A stretch of DNA of 12,493 bases from Bacteroidota bacterium. GTDB lineage: Bacteria; Bacteroidota; Bacteroidia; Bacteroidales; Prolixibacteraceae. The stretch is taken from positions 1 through 12,493 of the forward strand of contig JAUZOB010000067.1 of assembly GCA_030706665.1 (NCBI GenBank). Reading direction: 5' to 3'. Made by a program: the position numbers and the translations under genes. Positions 1 to 7,004 of the stretch are shown piece by piece. Position 1 is the stretch's first letter. Each line of letters starts with the position of its first letter. The notes below the pieces were generated by a model that saw nothing but the letters and a program-made list of their open reading frames with translations, was not told where the DNA came from and did not search any database.

Positions 1-398
1 ATAATACTACTCGACAAAAGGTCAGTTGTTAGCAGGCTATCTCCATCAGTAAATTTAACCTTGAAGATATAATCTCCTTCCGTTGGTTTAGTTTCCTTAT
101 ATTCAGTACTTGCAGGAACATAGCTCCATAAAGTACCGCCTGCATTCAACGTAGTCAGATTATAACTTACAGACGGATCATTCTTCAGATATGCAATTGC
201 TTTAGTTGCAGCGAATGTTGACTGCACATAAAAGGTAGGAGCATAAAGATAAGTCGTGGTCTGCCCTACTACATTTGCTTTTATCTCTATTGATGCGTCC
301 CCCGATATTTGCTTCGTAGTATCCGAAGAACTCAAACATGAGGTAAGAGCCATTCCGGCAAAAAGGGACAATAAGACGATTAATTTTCCTTTTTTCAT
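1..398 (-). CDS. Lipoprotein of unknown function, N-terminal part (gene continues past the left edge)
   Basis: Reading the minus strand from an ATG at 398 gives an open frame of 132 codons that reaches the window edge without a stop. The first 21 residues form a lipoprotein signal: two lysines, a hydrophobic stretch (LIVLLSLFAGMAL) and a lipobox ending in Cys21 (LTSC), followed by a serine-rich linker. This predicts export and lipid anchoring in the envelope. The visible mature part (about residues 30-132) is rich in Thr, Ser, Tyr and Val, with phrases such as TEGDYIFKVKFTDGD that look like beta-sandwich sequence. I do not recognise the family. The C-terminal part is missing, so length and domain content are unknown. 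It is divergent from the GH20-type gene at 662 and shares a 263-bp spacer with it. Confidence 0.8.
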   Translation of the reverse strand, partial: MKKGKLIVLLSLFAGMALTSCLSSSDTTKQISGDASIEIKANVVGQTTTYLYAPTFYVQSTFAATKAIAYLKNDPSVSYNLTTLNAGGTLWSYVPASTEYKETKPTEGDYIFKVKFTDGDSLLTTDLLSSSI

Positions 399-474
399 TG
401 CGTTTCAAAATTAGATAAAATAATATCTTTAAGATGCGTCTGTCGCATGACAGGTTGCGTCAATAAAAGATTAA

Positions 475-503
475 TTTTATCCGGCACTTTTGACCGGATA
501 AAA
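475..503. repeat. Perfect 10-bp inverted repeat in divergent spacer
   Basis: The arms TTTTATCCGG (475-484) and CCGGATAAAA (494-503) are exact reverse complements around a 9-nt spacer. The site lies 77 bp upstream of the minus-strand lipoprotein start. It could be an operator or a hairpin in that gene's leader. No long U tract follows on either strand, so an intrinsic terminator is less likely. The repeat is seen directly; its function is inference. Confidence 0.55.
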
Positions 504-588
504 ACACGCGCTAATTTAGTTTTACAAAACTCAAAAAACAACACCTTTTTGTATTTATCATCGTAAGTGAAATAAAAAAAGAGAATCT

Positions 589-621
589 GTGTTTTATATT
601 AAGAATAAAACTATAAAACAC
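589..621. promoter_or_regulatory. Perfect 10-bp inverted repeat upstream of the GH20-type gene (possible operator)
   Basis: GTGTTTTATA (589-598) and TATAAAACAC (612-621) are exact reverse complements with a 13-nt spacer. Their centres are 23 bp apart, about two helical turns, as for a dimeric regulator's site. The site ends 40 bp before the ATG at 662. The AT-rich composition weakens the claim, but a 10-bp perfect match that includes GTG/CAC ends is notable. Regulation of the downstream gene is inferred. Confidence 0.4.
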
Positions 622-661
622 GTCAATTTTTCAATCATTTTAAAAAATTAAAGACCATCAA

Positions 662-1804
662 ATGCAAAAAACGGCCATAATTATCACCCTGCTCCTAAAC
701 TGTCTTTTTTCAGCAAAAGTGAATTCTCAATCGCCACAACCCTTGCCCGTCAGGGGATTTTGCATAGCCGCTCCCACACACAGTGGCATGGTGCCTTTCC
801 TAAAATATATTGTCAATGAAGTTGCGCCTGCCGGAGTAAACACGTTGATTCTTCGAATTGATTACAATTTCGAGTTTACCTCACACCCCGAGCTTCAACA
901 TCCTGACGTGTTCCGAAAAGCAGATGCAAAAATCTTATACGACACATGCAGTAGAATGGGAATTAAAATCATTCCGCTCATTAATCTTTTCGGACATCAG
1001 TCATGGGCTTCCAAGATTGGAAAACTACTGGAAGTATATCCTCAGTTTGACGAAACACCGGATATTAAATTACCCGAAAAGTACGAGTGGCCCAATCCCG
1101 ACAGTCTGTACTGCAAAAGTTATTGTCCGTTACACCCCGACCTGCATAAGGTATTATTCGATCTGATCGATGAGGTAATGGATGCATTCCATGCCGATGC
1201 ATTTCATGCGGGAATGGATGAAGTTATTTACATCGGCCACAAAGACTGCCGGCGGTGTCATCGAAAAGACAGGGTACAGCTTTTTGCAGACGAAGTAAAA
1301 AGGATTCACGACCATGTCACAGACCGCAATGCAAGAATGTGGATGTGGGGAGACCGCCTTTTGGACGGACACACAACCGGAATCGGTTTTTGGGAAGCCA
1401 GCTATAACGGAACTGATCCGGCCATTGACCGTATCCCTAAAGACATTGTTATCTGCGACTGGCATTACGACCGTCCGGAACCGACTGCCCCCTATTTCGC
1501 GTTAAAAGGGTTCGATGTAGTATCGTGTACCTGGAAAAAATCGGATGTCGGATTAAAACAACTTGACTATATCCGAAAAATGAGAAGAGATTCTTCCTAT
1601 CCGATAACAGTTCACCTGCTGGGAGTTGTTCAGACGGTATGGACACAAACCAATATCTTTCTGTCAGAACTTAATCATCCGACTGTGCCTCTAAACCCGA
1701 ATCATCTTCAAATTGGCACCGGACTTAATAAACCGGCGGCAACAGATGAGACAGAACAAGCCGCTTTTAAAAAGGTAGCTTCAGAGTGGTTAAAAGAGAA
1801 ATAA
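662..1804 (+). CDS. Secreted GH20-type beta-N-acetylhexosaminidase-like protein
   Basis: This 380-aa protein starts with a signal peptide (about residues 1-22, hydrophobic core IIITLLLNCLF, then SQS) and is predicted to be exported. The rest resembles the TIM-barrel catalytic domain of glycoside hydrolase family 20. Key landmarks are a barrel strand with NLFGHQSW (108-115) and HAGMDE (182-187), whose adjacent Asp186-Glu187 match the stabilising Asp and acid/base Glu of GH20. MWMWGDRLL (226-234) and CDWHYD (265-270) match later barrel strands that carry substrate-stacking aromatics. GH20 enzymes release terminal GlcNAc or GalNAc by substrate-assisted catalysis. The protein is short for the family and lacks the usual N-terminal GH20b domain. 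It has paired cysteines (Cys151/155 and Cys196/199). Substrate is unknown; the superfamily call is stronger than the enzyme name. The upstream spacer is shared with a divergent lipoprotein gene, and no partner glycosidase or transporter is adjacent. Confidence 0.78.
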   Translation: MQKTAIIITLLLNCLFSAKVNSQSPQPLPVRGFCIAAPTHSGMVPFLKYIVNEVAPAGVNTLILRIDYNFEFTSHPELQHPDVFRKADAKILYDTCSRMGIKIIPLINLFGHQSWASKIGKLLEVYPQFDETPDIKLPEKYEWPNPDSLYCKSYCPLHPDLHKVLFDLIDEVMDAFHADAFHAGMDEVIYIGHKDCRRCHRKDRVQLFADEVKRIHDHVTDRNARMWMWGDRLLDGHTTGIGFWEASYNGTDPAIDRIPKDIVICDWHYDRPEPTAPYFALKGFDVVSCTWKKSDVGLKQLDYIRKMRRDSSYPITVHLLGVVQTVWTQTNIFLSELNHPTVPLNPNHLQIGTGLNKPAATDETEQAAFKKVASEWLKEK

Positions 1805-1866
1805 AAACATCATTAACCAATTCGAATAAAAAGAATTAGTGCACGTTATATTTAAAAAGAAAATTT

Positions 1867-1874
1867 TATCTTTG
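1867..1874 (+). promoter_or_regulatory. Bacteroidetes -7 promoter box for rpsP
   Basis: TATCTTTG matches the Bacteroidetes sigma-70 family -7 consensus TAnnTTTG exactly. It lies 50 bp before the rpsP ATG, giving an expected leader of roughly 45 nt. The matching -33 TTTG is poor (GTTA/CGTT at about 1844-1848). Confidence 0.6.
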
Positions 1875-1924
1875 CGCCACTACTTAGAATAGTAGAAAAT
1901 ACCAATTAAAAATTTATTTAAAGC

Positions 1925-2470
1925 ATGGCAACAAAAATCAGATTAGCCAGACATGGTCGCAAAAGAAGACCATACTACTACATTATTGTAGCAGATAGCA
2001 GAGCACCACGTGATGGTAAGTTCATCGAAAGAATCGGTTCATTCAACCCGGTGACTAATCCTGCTACCATCGACCTTGATTTTGAAAAAGCTTTAAAATG
2101 GGTAATGACTGGTGCTCAACCTACTGACACAGTTCGTACAATCCTTTCTAAAGAAGGTGTAATGATGAAAAAACACCTTTTAGAAGGTGTTAAAAAAGGC
2201 GCTTTTGATGAAGCAGAAGCAGAAAAACGATATGCAGCTTGGGCTCAAAGTCGTGATTCTAAAAAAGCAGCAGAACAGGATAAAATTACAGCTGCTGCCG
2301 ACGCGGACCTAAAACAACGTCTTGACGCTGAGAAGGAAGTTAATGCCAAACGTGCAGCGGCAATCGCAGCAAAACAGGCAGAAGAAGCAGCAGTAGCAGC
2401 AGAAGCACAGGCAGAAGAAGCAACAGAAGAAGCTTCTGAAGACCAGCCGGAAGCAAACACCGAAGCTTAA
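1925..2470 (+). CDS. rpsP: 30S ribosomal protein S16 with long C-terminal tail
   Basis: The first 85 or so of 181 residues are a standard bS16 domain: MATKIRLARHGRKRRPYYYI at the start, then VADSRAPRDGKFIERIGSFNP (22-42) and a C-terminal helix region with QPTDTVRTILSKEGV. S16 is an early-assembling small-subunit protein that contacts 16S rRNA. Most bacterial S16 proteins are about 80-90 aa. The remaining 95 residues form an Ala/Glu/Lys/Gln-rich, probably helical and acidic-ending tail (repeated AEEA-type motifs, 117-181), a known trait of Bacteroidetes S16. The ATG at 1925 is preceded by an A-rich stretch rather than a Shine-Dalgarno sequence. A -7 box sits upstream and a terminator follows at 2515-2545. 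Next is rimM, a familiar neighbour; trmD and rplS, which follow in the E. coli operon, are not here. Confidence 0.97.
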   Translation: MATKIRLARHGRKRRPYYYIIVADSRAPRDGKFIERIGSFNPVTNPATIDLDFEKALKWVMTGAQPTDTVRTILSKEGVMMKKHLLEGVKKGAFDEAEAEKRYAAWAQSRDSKKAAEQDKITAAADADLKQRLDAEKEVNAKRAAAIAAKQAEEAAVAAEAQAEEATEEASEDQPEANTEA

Positions 2471-2514
2471 TTCTGTTTCTGAAATTTGCAGGAATTTTAC
2501 AAACAGATACATGA

Positions 2515-2545
2515 AAGCGGTAGATAAAAATCTGCCGCTTTTTTT
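2515..2545 (+). terminator. Intrinsic terminator after rpsP
   Basis: The arms AAGCGGTAGAT (2515-2525) and ATCTGCCGCTT (2530-2540) form an 11-bp stem with a single G-U pair and an AAAA loop. A run of T follows (2541-2545, continuing as TTTTTATTTTT). It ends 17 bp before the rimM start, so rpsP and rimM are at least partly separate in transcription. Confidence 0.85.
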
Positions 2546-2552
2546 ATTTTTG
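2545..2552 (+). promoter_or_regulatory. Possible -7 box for rimM inside the terminator T tract
   Basis: TATTTTTG fits TAnnTTTG. It overlaps the end of the rpsP terminator and lies only 10 bp before the rimM ATG, so any transcript would be nearly leaderless. No -33 TTTG is visible at the right distance (2521-2527). In a T-rich tract the match could be chance. Confidence 0.3.
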
Positions 2553-2562
2553 TACTCTTACT

Positions 2563-3099
2563 ATGGAAACGATCGATAAAAACAAATGCATTAAAGTCGG
2601 CTTCATTCAAAAGCCATATGCACTGGACGGTGAAATGATCCTTCAGTTTAAGGAAGGATTCGATGAAAGCATCGAGAATGCCTCTGTCTTTTTCCTTGAA
2701 ATAGACAGTCTCCTGGTCCCCTTCTTTCCCGATCAGGAAATGTTGGCATTCAGGACTCAAACGTCAGCTATCATCACGCTCGATGATGTTGACTCTCCCG
2801 AAAAAGCGAAAAAACTGATGGGATGCAATGTTTATATCAGCTGCGATGAAATAACAGCCGAAGATGAGCAACAAGATCCCGACTATCTGACCGGTTTTAT
2901 GATTTCCGATGTCAATGCAGGAGAGATTGGTCGCATCACCGAAGTAAACGACTATTCCGGGAACATCGTAATATCGGTCGACCGGAAAGGGAAAGAGATT
3001 CTCATCCCCTTCTCCGAAAATCTGATTGTAAGCATCGATGAAGAAAACCATAGTATTGTAATTCAGTGCGATAATGATATACTCTCACTAAACGATTAA
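2563..3099 (+). CDS. rimM: Ribosome maturation factor RimM
   Basis: This 178-aa protein has the length and two-domain layout of RimM. The N-terminal beta-barrel domain (about 8-97) begins with CIKVGFIQKPYALDGEM, the family's typical G-x-I-x-K-x-(H/Y)-G-like opening, and ends with the SPEKAKKLMGCNVYI segment. The C-terminal PRC-barrel (about 107-172) runs from YLTGFMISDV through GRITEVNDYSGN to EILIPFSENLI. RimM binds the 30S head, helps S19 and 16S rRNA 3'-domain maturation, and acts in the cytoplasm. It follows rpsP, as in many bacteria, but an intrinsic terminator lies between them here. The sequence is unusually acidic and divergent in the N-domain, as is common in Bacteroidetes. Confidence 0.93.
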   Translation: METIDKNKCIKVGFIQKPYALDGEMILQFKEGFDESIENASVFFLEIDSLLVPFFPDQEMLAFRTQTSAIITLDDVDSPEKAKKLMGCNVYISCDEITAEDEQQDPDYLTGFMISDVNAGEIGRITEVNDYSGNIVISVDRKGKEILIPFSENLIVSIDEENHSIVIQCDNDILSLND

Positions 3100-3168
3100 A
3101 TTTTCTTTCTTTTCCACAACAAACTAACCGGATTACCGTCTATTATTAACACATTAAATAAAAACGTT

Positions 3169-3876
3169 ATGACCAGAGGAAAAATAACTTTCATGCTGTG
3201 CATCCTATTCACTGCAATCAGTACGATGGTTTACGCAGAAAGAGAAGAACGTCATGTCGGCCCGTTTTCAGAGATCTCATTAAAAATATGGGCTGAAGTT
3301 CATGTTGAACAAGGAACCAAACAAAGTGTAGAAATCGTTGGGAAGACCGAAGATATCGGACAGGTCATCACCGAAGTAAACAACAGGCAATTAACAATCC
3401 GTCGTAGCACCAAAGAGATGCTTTTGGGCGATTCTAATCAGAAGAAATTGACTATTTACATCACCGTTCCTGAAGTCACTGCATTAAACATCTCCGGATC
3501 AGGACAGCTTACCGTTGATGGGCCTCTTACAGCGAGAATCATCGATCTTGCCGTTAGCGGAAGCGGTATCCTAAAACTGACAAACCTCTCTTCCGAAAAG
3601 ATTTCTGCTGACATGTCAGGCTCAGGGCAAATAATTATCGAAGGGAAAGAGCAGGCAGAAAGCCTCAGCATAAAAAAATCAGGATCAGGAACATTCAGAT
3701 CCAGTCAACTTAAGGTTAAAGAAGTGAAAGCTCTTATCAGTGGTTCTGGAAACTGTTATGTATGTGCACTCAACAGCCTGAAAGCAAAAATAGCAGGTTC
3801 AGGGAATGTAATCTACAAAGGTGACCCGAGCATCGATTCAAGTATCGTAGGTTCAGGAAAAGTAAAACCCGAGTAA
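3169..3876 (+). CDS. Secreted DUF2807 (head GIN domain) beta-helix protein
   Basis: This 235-aa protein has a signal peptide (about residues 1-23, ending VYA) and no transmembrane segment or lipobox, so it is expected in the periplasm or outside the cell. The rest matches the DUF2807 'putative auto-transporter adhesin, head GIN domain' family. After an opening strand region (RHVGPFSEISLKIWAEVHVEQG, 29-49, Phe33 and the V-x-V-x-x-G pattern) come seven repeats marked by S/A/V-G-S-G at 109, 130, 150, 171, 191, 209 and 227. The spacing of 18-21 residues is one turn of a right-handed beta-helix. Function is not known; the adhesin name comes from family annotation, not experiment. It lies 69 bp after rimM and is closed by a strong terminator. 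Whether it shares a transcript with rimM cannot be told; I see no clear -7 box in the gap. Confidence 0.88.
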   Translation: MTRGKITFMLCILFTAISTMVYAEREERHVGPFSEISLKIWAEVHVEQGTKQSVEIVGKTEDIGQVITEVNNRQLTIRRSTKEMLLGDSNQKKLTIYITVPEVTALNISGSGQLTVDGPLTARIIDLAVSGSGILKLTNLSSEKISADMSGSGQIIIEGKEQAESLSIKKSGSGTFRSSQLKVKEVKALISGSGNCYVCALNSLKAKIAGSGNVIYKGDPSIDSSIVGSGKVKPE

Positions 3877-3893
3877 ATATAAGCTTACACCAT

Positions 3894-3936
3894 AAAACGA
3901 AGGCGACTTGACAAAATCAGGTCGCCTTTGTTTTTT
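3894..3936 (+). terminator. Strong intrinsic terminator after the DUF2807 gene
   Basis: The core stem is AAGGCGACTTGA (3900-3911) paired with TCAGGTCGCCTT (3917-3928), with one G-U pair and a 5-nt loop (CAAAA). Pairing continues outward through A-T pairs (3894-3899 with 3929-3934). A T run (3931-3936) follows. The flanking A run means it could also work weakly on the opposite strand. Confidence 0.9.
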
Positions 3937-4077
3937 CCTTCACCTCTAAAAGAGAAGCTTACCCTCAACTGTCCCGAAGTAAGTTAATGCTCTTTAAGCA
4001 AAGAATCCGGGCCGGAAGCAAACTCCACAATAGTATCATTATAGCAAAATTATATTTCACCCCTCATTTGCTCCCGA

Positions 4078-4135
4078 TTCAGACAGGGTTCAGTTATAAT
4101 TTCGATATACGAACCATATCTGAACCACGTCTGAA
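4078..4135. repeat. Imperfect 16-bp inverted repeat in the spacer before tsaC's 3' end
   Basis: TTCAGACAGGGTTCAG (4078-4093) and CTGAACCACGTCTGAA (4120-4135) are reverse complements except for two central positions, separated by 26 bp. The right half also shows an 11-bp rhythm of related units (CGAACCATAT, CTGAACCACGT, CTGAAGGACGA; 4110-4141). It lies between convergent genes, so it may be a dispersed intergenic repeat or a weak terminator rather than an operator. The 292-bp spacer 3877-4168 shows nothing else beyond the DUF2807 terminator. Confidence 0.5.
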
Positions 4136-4168
4136 GGACGAATGAAATAGGGTGTTGCTCACTTGTTC

Positions 4169-4738
4169 CTATGGCCTTATTATCTTGAAGACTCCTCCCG
4201 GTTCCAGTTTGATAATACTCGAAGGCGCGGGGTTGTCTGTTTCCTCTCTTCTGAAATCGACTACAAAATCCACGGCATTTAAGATCTCTTCGGATATTTC
4301 GTCAAAACAACGGGGAGAAGGCTTCCCGCTGATATTGGCAGAAGTTGAAACAACAGGTTTGCGAAAATGGAATATTAGCTGCTTCGAGAACTCTTCAGAA
4401 GTCACCCTGATACCTACACTGCCATCTGAAGCAATCAGATTAGGAGCCAGGTTTTTTGCACCTGAATAGATAATCGTCAACGGATTGGTTGCTGCTTCAA
4501 TTAAGTCCCATGCAATATCGGGAACTTCCGACACGTAACGATCAATCATGGCTGCATTCTCAACCAACACAAGCATACTCTTCGAGTCCTCGCGTTGTTT
4601 CAGATCATAAACTCTTTTAACAGCTTCCGCATTGGTCGCATCGCACCCAATTCCCCAGATCGTATCGGTAGGATAAAGAATGACTCCGCCATCCTTTAAT
4701 ACCTGTACTGCTTTTTTTACTTCTTCCTGTAAAGACAT
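4169..4738 (-). CDS. tsaC: Threonylcarbamoyl-AMP synthase (Sua5/YciO/YrdC family)
   Basis: The 189-aa protein is a single YrdC domain. Landmarks are GGVILYPTDTIWGIGCDA (17-34), the nucleotide-site loop KQRE-SKSM (47-55), PLTIIY (86-91), VGIRV (108-112), STSANISG (131-138) and PSSIIKL (172-178). The enzyme makes L-threonylcarbamoyl-AMP from Thr, bicarbonate and ATP, the first step of t6A formation at position 37 of ANN-decoding tRNAs. It is the short form: the C-terminal Sua5 domain is absent. The loop reads SKSM rather than the more usual K-P pair, which looks like lineage variation. It is divergent from glf and convergent with the DUF2807 gene. The generic family also includes YciO proteins, so the symbol is less sure than the family. 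Confidence 0.9.
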   Translation of the reverse strand: MSLQEEVKKAVQVLKDGGVILYPTDTIWGIGCDATNAEAVKRVYDLKQREDSKSMLVLVENAAMIDRYVSEVPDIAWDLIEAATNPLTIIYSGAKNLAPNLIASDGSVGIRVTSEEFSKQLIFHFRKPVVSTSANISGKPSPRCFDEISEEILNAVDFVVDFRREETDNPAPSSIIKLEPGGVFKIIRP

Positions 4739-4846
4739 TGCTCTTTAATGAATTTAAGACTTCGACGAAATTACTATTTTTCAATTTATACGATACCTAC
4801 TGATAAGTTAATATACTTCTGTTAACAAAACGGTATACATTTTTCC

Positions 4847-4854
4847 TATTTTTG
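4847..4854 (+). promoter_or_regulatory. -7 promoter box for the glf-DUF4422 unit
   Basis: TATTTTTG matches TAnnTTTG and lies 26 bp before the glf ATG, which predicts a short leader of about 20 nt. The -33 TTTG is not well matched; the closest sequence is GTTAAC at 4821-4826. Confidence 0.5.
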
Positions 4855-4880
4855 CATCATACCCCTAATATCTTTTAACT

Positions 4881-5996
4881 ATGTATGACTATTTAATCGT
4901 AGGTGCAGGACTATACGGAGCCGTATTTGCCCAACAGGCAAAAGCTGCAGGAAAGAAATGCCTCGTAATTGATAAAAGAGATCACATCGCAGGAAATATA
5001 TTTTGTGAGAATACAGAAGGCATTCACGTGCATAAATATGGCGCTCATATTTTCCACACCAGCAACAAGGAAGTATGGAAGTATGTGAATCAGTTCGTTG
5101 AATTCAACAACTATATCAATACTCCTTTAGCCAATTTTCAGGGGAAGCTTTTCAGTTTGCCTTTCAATATGTATACTTTTTATCAGTTATGGGGAACCGC
5201 CACTCCTGATGAAGCGAAAGCAAAGATTGAAGAACAAAGAAGCAAATACAAAGGCATAGAGCCTCAGAATCTCGAAGAGCAGGCCCTTTCACTGGCCGGC
5301 GATGACATCTATCGGATGCTGATTAAAGGATATACCGAAAAGCAATGGGGCCGCAATGCCAATGAACTACCTGCATTTATCATTCGCAGATTGCCATTTC
5401 GATTTACATACAACAATAACTATTTCCGCGATCCTTATCAGGGGATACCCATCGGTGGATACAACAAACTCATTGAGGCTCTTCTTGGCGATACAGAGGT
5501 TCGTTTAAATACTGACTTCAACGATCAAAAAGAATATTTCCGGTCAATTGCCAAAAAGATCATTTATACGGGAGAGATCGACCGGTTCTTTGACTATCGT
5601 TTTGGCCCGCTCGAATATCGCAGCCTCCGCTTTGACCACAAGTTCATGAAAGGAGTCTCAAATTATCAGGGAAACGCAGTTATCAACTATACCGAGAAAG
5701 AGATTCCATTCACCCGTGTTATTGAACACAAACATTTCGAATTCGGAGAACAGGAAGATACGGTTGTAACCTGGGAATATCCTTCAGACTGGAAGATAGG
5801 AGACGAACCTTATTATCCGGTCAATGATGAAAAGAACTCTCTCCTCTTTGAAAAATACAAATCGCTTGCTCAGTCAGATTCTCAGGTTGTCTTTGGAGGA
5901 AGGCTTGGAGAATATAAATATTACGACATGGACCAGGTGATTGCATCGGCTCTAAAATCAGCACAAAATATACTTGAGAATGGACAATCAGAGTAA
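4881..5996 (+). CDS. glf: UDP-galactopyranose mutase
   Basis: This 371-aa flavoprotein interconverts UDP-galactopyranose and UDP-galactofuranose, the donor for galactofuranose-containing glycans, in the cytoplasm. The N-terminal FAD Rossmann motif is GAGLYGAVFA (8-17), followed by the Asp31 strand end and the family signature DHIAGN (34-39). YGAHIFHT (53-60), YTEKQWG (151-157, with the substrate-stacking Trp) and LPFRFTYNNNYF (171-182, with Arg174) are all classic. A second conserved active-site arginine is likely Arg279 in FTRVIEHKHF, and GRLGEYKYYDMD (340-351) closes the FAD site. Length matches bacterial Glf. The next gene overlaps its 3' end by 17 nt, suggesting coupled translation and a shared role in surface polysaccharide. 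Confidence 0.97.
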   Translation: MYDYLIVGAGLYGAVFAQQAKAAGKKCLVIDKRDHIAGNIFCENTEGIHVHKYGAHIFHTSNKEVWKYVNQFVEFNNYINTPLANFQGKLFSLPFNMYTFYQLWGTATPDEAKAKIEEQRSKYKGIEPQNLEEQALSLAGDDIYRMLIKGYTEKQWGRNANELPAFIIRRLPFRFTYNNNYFRDPYQGIPIGGYNKLIEALLGDTEVRLNTDFNDQKEYFRSIAKKIIYTGEIDRFFDYRFGPLEYRSLRFDHKFMKGVSNYQGNAVINYTEKEIPFTRVIEHKHFEFGEQEDTVVTWEYPSDWKIGDEPYYPVNDEKNSLLFEKYKSLAQSDSQVVFGGRLGEYKYYDMDQVIASALKSAQNILENGQSE

Positions 5997-6798
5997 TCAG
6001 GACATTCAGGTCTATGTTGCCTATCACAAAAAGAGTGAATTTCTGACCCAGGATCCGGTCTATCTTCCCCTGCATGTAGGGAAAGCGCTTTCTTCAGTTG
6101 ATTTGGGATTTAGAGGTGACAACGAAGGTATCCACATCTCTGATAAGAATAAAACGTTCTGTGAGACTACCGGCCTTTACTGGATGTGGAAGAATACCTC
6201 TCCGAAAATTATCGGATTAAGCCATTATCGCCGTTATTTTCAAAATGATGACTTATCGCTTTGCCAGACTATCCGCCAAAAGATGTTTTATCTGATTGGC
6301 ACCGGATATAAGCGGCACGGGATCCATTATGTCCGCAATTTCAAAAAAGGAAGCGAGCTGATTTTAAAAGGGGATCAGATAAGAAGTCTCATGCAGGAGC
6401 AGGGGTATGATATCATTCTGCCCATTGAGCGAATTCTGAAGAGAAATATCATGGAGCAGTATGCCATTCGCCGCCCCAAAAACGACTTACTGATTGTCAG
6501 AGAGATCATCGCCGAACAATTACCAGGCTACCTCGAAGCTTTTGACAAAGTAATGCAAGGACGGACTATCTATGCCTGCAATATGTTCGTCATGAAAAAG
6601 GAGTCTTTCGATCGTTATATGACCTGGCTGTTTCAAATACTCTTTGAACTTGAGAAACGGGTCGACATAACCGGTTATAGTGAATACCACCAACGCATCT
6701 ATGGCTTTATTGCCGAACGGTTATTGAAAGTATGGTTATCGGGTGAAAACCTCCGAATAAAAGAACTCCCCACACTTTATTTTAAGAAGCTATTTTAG
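5980..6798 (+). CDS. DUF4422 family glycosyltransferase, candidate galactofuranosyltransferase
   Basis: This 272-aa protein has the DUF4422 hallmarks: an early beta strand (IQVYVAYHKKSEF), ETTGLYWMWKN (62-72), GLSHYRRYF (79-87), and CNMFVMKKESFDRY (200-213) near the C terminus, then an FIAERL helix. DUF4422 proteins occur in capsule and O-antigen clusters and are treated as glycosyltransferases. I start it at ATG 5980 (MDNQSNQD); an in-frame TTG six bases upstream is possible but less likely. It overlaps glf by 17 nt, and that pairing suggests it transfers galactofuranose; this is inference from context. There is no signal peptide or transmembrane helix, so it is cytosolic or membrane-associated. 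No clear U-rich terminator follows immediately. A hairpin lies 207 bp downstream. Confidence 0.85.
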   Translation: MDNQSNQDIQVYVAYHKKSEFLTQDPVYLPLHVGKALSSVDLGFRGDNEGIHISDKNKTFCETTGLYWMWKNTSPKIIGLSHYRRYFQNDDLSLCQTIRQKMFYLIGTGYKRHGIHYVRNFKKGSELILKGDQIRSLMQEQGYDIILPIERILKRNIMEQYAIRRPKNDLLIVREIIAEQLPGYLEAFDKVMQGRTIYACNMFVMKKESFDRYMTWLFQILFELEKRVDITGYSEYHQRIYGFIAERLLKVWLSGENLRIKELPTLYFKKLF

Positions 6799-7004
6799 AC
6801 CGAACCGACTTAAAAAGGCCTAACAATTCTCTGCTTTGTATTCTTTTTTTAAAAGCGATGAGAATAAAATTTGCAGGGATCATTTAAAAATACAGAGTAA
6901 AAAAGTTGACTATAGCATCCGGCAGGAGATAAAAAGCAGTATAAATCTCTTGAAAATAAAAAGATATCAACAACAGCATTAGGCTTAGTCTGTTTGGAAA
7001 TAGG

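Noticed and set aside
406..413. TAATTTTG on the minus strand just before the lipoprotein start as a promoter
   Set aside because: It would place the transcript start at or next to the ATG at 398, and no -33 element is visible. An AT-rich chance match is more likely.
2245..2512. Minus-strand open frames opposite the rpsP tail
   Set aside because: They are Ala/Ser- and Cys/Phe-rich mirrors of the Ala/Glu repeats in the S16 tail, not genes.
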